Assembly (NCBI GenBank): GCA_038093515.1
Contig: JBBPSI010000071.1
Span: 54,060-118,059 of the forward strand
Origin: Butyriboletus loyo
Taxonomy: Eukaryota > Basidiomycota > Agaricomycetes > Boletales > Boletaceae
Reading direction: 5' to 3'
Length of the DNA stretch: 64,000 bases
Shown here: positions 58,287 through 64,000 of the stretch, piece after piece
Layout: every line of letters begins with the position of its first letter
Numbering within the stretch: position 1 is the stretch's first letter
Notes under the pieces: model-generated
Told to the model about the DNA's origin: nothing
What the model saw: the letters and a program-made list of their open reading frames with translations, nothing else
Databases searched by the model: none
Made by a program: the position numbers and the translations under genes

Positions 58287-60206
58287 CTATCTGTCACTGC
58301 AGCATGTGTCCGAACCATCAGACTCGACAATCGCACGACCTCGTCGGTTGCGCGAAGGTTGCCTGGAAGGGACTTCGTGTTCATCCACTTCCTCGTCCGA
58401 CGAGACAACAGCGACAAGTCCACGTCTAGCCCATCCGTGCACAGGGGCCTCATCCCCTTCGTGGTCGTCTTCTTCGTGGTCGTCGGAAACAAGATCGACA
58501 GTACGGGCACGCCGATTGGGGTGGTAATCTTCTTCTTCTTCTTCTTCATCGCCAATTTCATAGATACGAGGTCTGTCTACAAAGTCAGCAATCCCACCTC
58601 CCTCGTCGTCATCGATGAAGCTGCTCTCATAGCCCTCGTCCCCGCTCTCTTCGTCTTCATCGGGGACCCGAAGATCGTCTATCCGACCATCCACGTCGTC
58701 TTCGTCTTCGTCCTCTTCTTCGTCGACGTGGATAGTGCCGAGGAATCCCCAGGGTCCTCTGAACATATGAAATTGACGTCGCCAAGGGGCAAAGGGACGC
58801 CAGTCATCGAAGTCCCCATTGTCGTCTTCCTCTCCGTCCTCCAAACCCATCCAGCCAGGATCGTCCGCCACGTCGACCTCCTCAGCACCCATTTGATCCT
58901 CAAGCCATCCCATCGGGTCTCCCTCATCGTCGTCGTCATCTCCTTCAGGTCTGTGACCCGGGTAGACACGTCCACAGCTGCTGCATACGCCACCCCATAT
59001 CTCGTGCATACAGTCGAGGCAGCGATAGATCCCGCCGTCTTCCATATCAAGCATCCCAACATCCTCGCCCCGTGGGGCGATATCAGCAATACCAACGTCA
59101 TCGTCGTCGATATCGCCACCTGGGAAAAACCACGGGAATTCACGGTGACTGGTGGTACCTGGCTTCGGAAAGATATCTTTCCAGGGATCGGCGTTCGCGT
59201 CCAGAACCTCAGGGGCCTCGATGGGAACGGGTAACTGGTTCGGTAAGAGTCCACTTCTGCCCATTGCTTGTCCAATACCCTTTACACCCCATACTTCGAC
59301 AGGGCGCTCGCGTACAACGGCACGACAGTGCGGACACGTTTTCCTGCGCATGATGGCTGGAGGTGCCGGTCGGTTGTCGGGTGGGAGGGCTGTGAACCAA
59401 TTGACAAGGCAACTATGACAGGCGAGGTGGCCACAGGGAGCGAGTGCATAAGGTTTATACATCAGATCCAAACAGACCTGACAGGTAACAGCCTGTTGGA
59501 CTTGGTTGAGGAATGCTTGATGGGATGCGATCAACTGAAAAAGAATTGGGAGACTGATCATGAAATAGAAAAGAGATCGTTACTGACATTGTCCTTGGCT
59601 TTGAGCTCCGCCCCGAGTTGAGCTACCTTATCCTGCAGCGAACTAACGGAAGGCTCAGGTACAGGTGTATGCGCTGGAACAGCCTGGTTCTTGTCTTTCT
59701 GTTTGAAGGATAGGCATCACGGCGAATTAATGACTTGGGGTGCGTACCGGAGTAAATGGCATGGGTTCGGTTCGATGTTCGGTAGCATTGTCCAGGGTAT
59801 GCAAAGAATTTTCCCTGCTTTTACCAAGTAGCTTTGATGATGGGGCTTGCGAGGAAGGTTTTGTGGCAGGGGCACTGCTGGCCGGTAGATCGGCTTCTGG
59901 AAGGGCCGAAGTGAATCTGATGATTTCGTTTCGCGCAGACAAAGGAGGGCGCGAGGGTTCATCTGGTCGACTCTTTGTAGCCTCGTTCTTGGCAGTTCCT
60001 GCGCTCACTAGGGGAGCCTTCTTTTTCCTCTTCTTTCGGCGCTTCATATCACGACTGGAATCGCGTCTGGTGCTAGGCTCGGCTGATGAGTTTCTGCGCG
60101 CTTTCTTTGGATCCTGAGGAGCAGACTCCGTATCTGACATGACATGCTTTGAACTTTGAGACACACTGCTGGGCCCTGGTGTTGCTGGACGCGTCGAGGA
60201 GGGCAT
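58287..60206 (-). CDS. RING-type E3 ubiquitin ligase with acidic C-terminus
   Basis: Exons 60206-59748, 59698-59588 and 59534-58287 close in phase to 605 residues. Residues 1-150 are basic and Ser/Pro-rich with a Lys/Arg cluster (MKRRKKRKKK) that looks like a nuclear signal. A short coiled coil follows (LQDKVAQLGAELKAKDN). The C3HC4 RING spans about residues 210-265: CQVCLDLMYKP, PCGHLACHSCLVNWF, CPHCRAVV. A second four-Cys element, YRCLDCMHEIWGGVCSSCGR, lies near residue 375. The remainder is strongly acidic Asp/Glu with short Trp/Pro motifs. The RING and Cys4 pair suggest a Dma/CHFR-like ligase without an FHA domain (inference). The start is MPSSTRPATP; a Met 13 codons upstream is possible. 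The 291-codon plus-strand frame opposite the acidic part is a shadow. Confidence 0.82.
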
Positions 60207-60931
60207 GGGCACCCCGCTGTGACGAGTACAGAAGGTACTGAACAAGGAGAGACGCCACTTGGGCCATGCTGAGTGGGAGCCTCAAAATTCCCACGCCACG
60301 CCCCACAGACCTAATGTATGAATGATCTGCAAGTCGGTCTTGAAGCTTGATGGATGGCTGCCCGCGGTTCGAGGGTCCATTGGGTCGATGCACAACTCAT
60401 CGAAGCTTTGTGGTTGCACGCGGTATGATGATGGCACATGGCGTTAGTAAGGTGTTAGAGTGTTCCCTAATATCGACACACGGAATGTTCTCCATTCATC
60501 AGTGAAACGGTTATTGGTCGGGACCACTGGTTAGCTGCCCGTAGCTGTCTGTGGCACTCGGCTACACTGGGTTAGCATCGGAAACCAGCGACTGTTTGAC
60601 TGAAGTTTCTGTGAGCACCCAAAAATGTCACTCGTAATTCTCCGTTTGGACGATTCAGAAATAGCCAAGGACGCCACCACGTTGGCCGCGAATGGGAGTG
60701 CTTTCCGGACATTACTCGTGGAACTATCATATTACGCGACATTCATCATTGTTTCATATAGTTCTTACGTTGTTTGAACTGAGGGCCATTTAATGCTCAG
60801 CGGCGCCATGTTGCAAGCGATAACCAGAAGATGCTGAAGCCGTGCTTTCCGACAGCTGTCCGTCCGTTTGAGCAGTTTACGGTAGCAGACATACGGCATT
60901 ACTGTCCAATTGGTGAGAGCGTGCGAAAGCG
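60207..60931. promoter_or_regulatory. Divergent spacer, RING ligase / transporter
   Basis: 725 bp with no recognisable gene. It holds the promoters of both flanking genes. No TATA or clear factor site was identified. Confidence 0.35.
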
Positions 60932-62728
60932 ATGACTGCGTCACAGCACAACGGATCTGGCTCTTCTCCAGTAACTTATTCTCCCGCATTGGATGCGTGA
61001 GCCCCCACCTTCTTTTGACCTGCATACAAATCACAATCTCCTACAGGCGCTACCCACTTTCGTTCTTTCCCCCCAGTTCAATGTCCTCGTTCGCCAACGA
61101 GCCTCCTTCCCCACCCTCCGGCTCGTCTATCAGACCAGACATTGCTCATGAGGACAGTAACCGACGCTCCGATTCCTTTGACTCAGACAGTAACTCTTCC
61201 AGCAAAGATTCGCTCGTCACTCCTACGTTGGATCGACACTCGCTCTACAGCGACGACCCCATACTGCATCCAAAGCTTCAGTCCAGCAAGGAAAAGAAGA
61301 GTCCTCGCCGAGTGTACTTTGATTTTGGCATCACCACTTCACATTCGGACTCTTCGTCGATAGTATCCTCGAAACTTGAGGACATCCAAGACATACGGAC
61401 TGACTCACGCTCGTCTGTCCACTCCTACACCCATTTCTTCACACCCACTTCTTACATCCTCCCTTGGGAATTACCCCTACCGTCCCATGCCCGCACCACA
61501 ATGCCCCATAGAGCCGACGCTAGCGACAAAGACCCCCTCACAGAACCACCCTCGTTCTACCATTCACAACTTTTCTGGCTCGCTCTCTACTTCTGCTTCA
61601 ACCTCGGGCTCACTTTATATAACAAGGCAGTACTCATCCACTTCCCATATGCATACGCCGTTACTGCATTGCATGCCCTCTGTGGGTCCATCGGTGGCTT
61701 CGCCCTTCTACGCCTCGGAATGTATGTGCCCGCCAAATTAACCGACACAGACAACATGGCACTGCTCGCATTCAGCTCGTTGTACACCATCAACATCGCA
61801 GTCAGCAACCTCTCCCTCGAACTGGTCACCATCCCCGTGAGTCCTCTCATCACTCGCCTTGTCTCCCTTCTCAAGTGGAGCTGTATTCTCTAGTTCCACC
61901 AGGTCGTTCGAGCAGCCACTCCGATATTCATTCTCCTGCTTTCCATGTTTCTATTTGGTACCCGAAGCAGCAGGCAAAAGATTGCGTCTCTGGTCCCTGT
62001 CATTGCTGGCGTGGGTTTCGCGTACGTTATTGATAGCCGCTCGTTGGAATGGAGATCTGACCCGACAACATGGTGATTTATAATAGGACATATGGCGACT
62101 ATTCTTTCACTACTTCTGGATTCCTCTTGACACTGTTGGGAACCGTCCTAGCTGCCATCAAAACGATCTATACGAGTATTCTTCAGTCATCGCCATCTTC
62201 TCAAGGTTCACCAAGATTCCGTTACCTGGTTCCACCCCGCCTTCAGTTACACCCCCTTGACCTCTTGACACGCATGGCCCCGTTGGCATTCATTCAGTGT
62301 GTGATATTATCATACATGACAGGGGAACTGGAGCAAGTACGGCATTGGAGCACCCATGAGTTGACGCCCTGGATGGCGATTTCTTTGGGTCTCAATGGAG
62401 CAATTGCATTTGGTCTTAATATCGTTAGCTTTACGGCAAACAAGAAAGCTGGTCCGCTGAGCATGACCGTCGCAGGTACGTTCTCTCTTTCCCCGAGTTT
62501 CTTGAACCCTCGAGCGGGTTGAAGATGACGACGGGCGATGAATTGACTGATACCATGCTGATGTCACGGATAGCAAACGTAAAGCAGGTTTTATCCATCA
62601 TTCTTGCGGTCATCATTTTTGATTTGTCTATATCGGAGATAAACGCATTGGGCATCTTCCTTACACTGGCAGGCGGTGCTTGGTACGCTTGTGTGGAATA
62701 TAGAGAAAAGAGGGCGCGAGCACGGTGA
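60932..62728 (+). CDS. Triose-phosphate-translocator/nucleotide-sugar transporter family protein
   Basis: Exons 60932-60996, 61047-61836, 61894-62021, 62087-62475 and 62574-62728 close in phase to 508 residues. A long Ser/Asp-rich cytosolic N-terminus (about 180 residues) precedes about ten membrane helices of the TPT/DMT fold: LFWLALYFCFNLGLTLYNKA, TALHALCGSIGGFALL, FHQVVRAATPIFILLLSMFL, LVPVIAGVGFATYGDYSFT, LGLNGAIAFGLNIVSFTANK. It ends in the typical NVKQVLSIILAVIIFDL, ALGIFLTLAGGAWYACVEYR, then a basic KRARAR tail. Probably a Golgi or ER sugar-nucleotide or related antiporter; the substrate cannot be read. The first exon (MTASQHNGSG) is supported by splice phase only; MSSFANEPP at 61081 is the alternative start. 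Confidence 0.85.
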
Positions 62729-63512
62729 CCAGAGCACATGCTTGTCAACCTCGTGGCTTTCCTGTGAGTTGTACTTTTTTCCCTGATGCAATCCCCTCTT
62801 GCCCTACATAACACATCTAATCTGCGCTTTACCCTCTTCAAGAGTGCTCTATACTTGTTCCTGTGAATTTCTCATTCTGTGCGACGATAAAATACGATTA
62901 TACACGACAGTCTACGGTTTCTCGACTTTATGCAGACCCTGCGCTGCATACGTATGGTAATGCAATCCTGATTGTGTGGGGAATAATAGATCTCAAACCC
63001 CTTTGTGTATTGTTCTGGCCTCAGGTCGGACCTCAATCAGTTTTGGTGGTCTCGCGATGATCGGTCGCTGGCATGTGGTGGGGTCCTTCGGCATCTGTTC
63101 CTCTCCGAGGCACTTCGCTCGGGACCATTGTGGATTCATCAGAACAGCAGGGGCGCAGGTGAGAACTGAAACCGACCAAAACACAGGTTCGGTAGGGCTG
63201 TTCCGTAGATACTCGTTATGTATATCGGGCGGGGCAAATTTATGTTGTCGGATCGAATCGGTAGCTATATGCCCACGTCAGCCGATAATTGACATACGCA
63301 TTTCAGTTCTCGTCCAACTTGTGACATATATCAGGCAGACGAATTTGCAGTGTTGGATATAAGCTTGCTTACCTCTTCAGAGATGAGATAGTGAATGGCA
63401 AAGTTGAAGAGTAGCCATGCTTGGGCCGAGGTTTAGACGAGTGTCTCAGCGCTCGCACGAATCATTTAGCCATATAATGTGCAGTGGTCAAACTCGGGCG
63501 ACAGCATGGCGG
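62729..63512. other. Intergenic region
   Basis: 784 bp, no recognised gene. Short frames near 62990-63360 on both strands show no motif. Confidence 0.4.
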
Positions 63513-63790
63513 ACCCTAGAAATGAGGTACAGGGAATGATTAAGCTAAGGTGTCAAGCCACTGCCTAAGGTGATGCATGGACTCCGGAAGATAACTTCAG
63601 CACGACCCTAAACCTAGAAACGAGGTACAGGGCTGAAGCGCTAAAGTCCGTAGTAAGCTTAATCATTGCCAGATTCTATGGGTCATGCCACTGCCACAGA
63701 AATGGCCAAGGCACGTTAAATGCATGGATGAAGATAAGATAACTTCAGCACAGCTAAATGCAATCCAGGTACAGGAGAGTTCAAGACAGG
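63513..63790. repeat. Degenerate direct repeats
   Basis: Motifs recur in the same order: cctagaaa-y-gaggtacaggg (63513 and 63612), gccactgcc, atgcatgga, and agataacttcagcac (63589 and 63738), followed by a third ggtacagg at 63767. The spacing is 100-150 bp. This may be the edge of a repetitive element that continues beyond the window. Confidence 0.5.
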
Positions 63791-64000
63791 AACAGATCTA
63801 ATGGGCATGTGATGTCCAGGACATACAAGTGTGGAAGAACCTTCTCTGATAAGTTTCCCATACCAACCCTGGACCTCTGGAGTTGGTAGAGATGTTCAGA
63901 GTCAGCAGAGACAGATATTGGAGATAGGACAAGACAAGACATAGTGCGATGAGAACGACAAGCGGCGGCAATAAAAGCGGTTATAGTGACTGCCTTAATT
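63791..64000. other. Non-coding end of window
   Basis: No feature seen. Confidence 0.4.

Noticed and set aside
58359..59234. 291-codon hydrophobic-looking plus-strand frame resembling a membrane protein
   Set aside because: Complement of Asp/Glu codons gives Val/Phe/Leu-rich shadows; the RING protein on the minus strand explains the DNA.

Overview
The window is nuclear DNA of a filamentous basidiomycete, most likely an Agaricomycete. Almost every gene is broken by many 45-65 bp GT-AG introns. The gene families (SNF5 with a GATA-like finger, Vps15, Hcs1, TBCC, Qcr8) and the chromodomain Ty3/gypsy element are typical fungal content. The genus cannot be fixed from sequence alone; a Rhizoctonia/Ceratobasidium-type fungus is one guess. 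Gene models were built by hand from reading-frame continuity across introns and from conserved protein motifs. Where exon phases are said to close, they were summed exon by exon.

Layout. 0.5-11.2 kb: one very large minus-strand gene (16 exons, about 3,286 aa) with a PH-like domain, long Ser/Thr/Pro-rich stretches, an SR-like tandem-repeat block and a C-terminal coiled coil. 11.4-13.5 kb: RBX1 (RING-box subunit of cullin ligases) tail to tail with tubulin cofactor C. 13.6-25.3 kb: an accessory region holding a 127-bp tRNA-derived SINE with a 16-bp target duplication, a tandem pair of small cysteine-rich proteins, an eroded Zn2Cys6 transcription-factor gene split by a structurally complete 6.4-kb Ty3/gypsy chromovirus, and an eroded type-B carboxylesterase. 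27-39 kb: conserved housekeeping genes (small heat-shock protein, CstF64, threonyl-tRNA synthetase, Vps15). 39.5-47.3 kb: SNF5 and an M20 amidohydrolase. 47.9-55.3 kb: a small secreted-protein candidate, a short-chain dehydrogenase, QCR8, OST4 and a UPF1-type helicase (Hcs1). 55.5-62.7 kb: an unassigned ATPase, a RING-type E3 ligase and a triose-phosphate-translocator-type transporter. The last 1.3 kb is non-coding and carries degenerate direct repeats.

The genes do not form one pathway. Several are arranged as divergent pairs with short shared promoters (PH-gene/RBX1, HSP20/CstF64, VPS15/SNF5, QCR8/OST4). The main points of interest are the SINE, the retroelement nested in a dead regulator gene, the Cys-rich pair, two GC-AG introns, the microexons (11 nt in QCR8, 9 nt in the dehydrogenase) and an apparent dual-start threonyl-tRNA synthetase.
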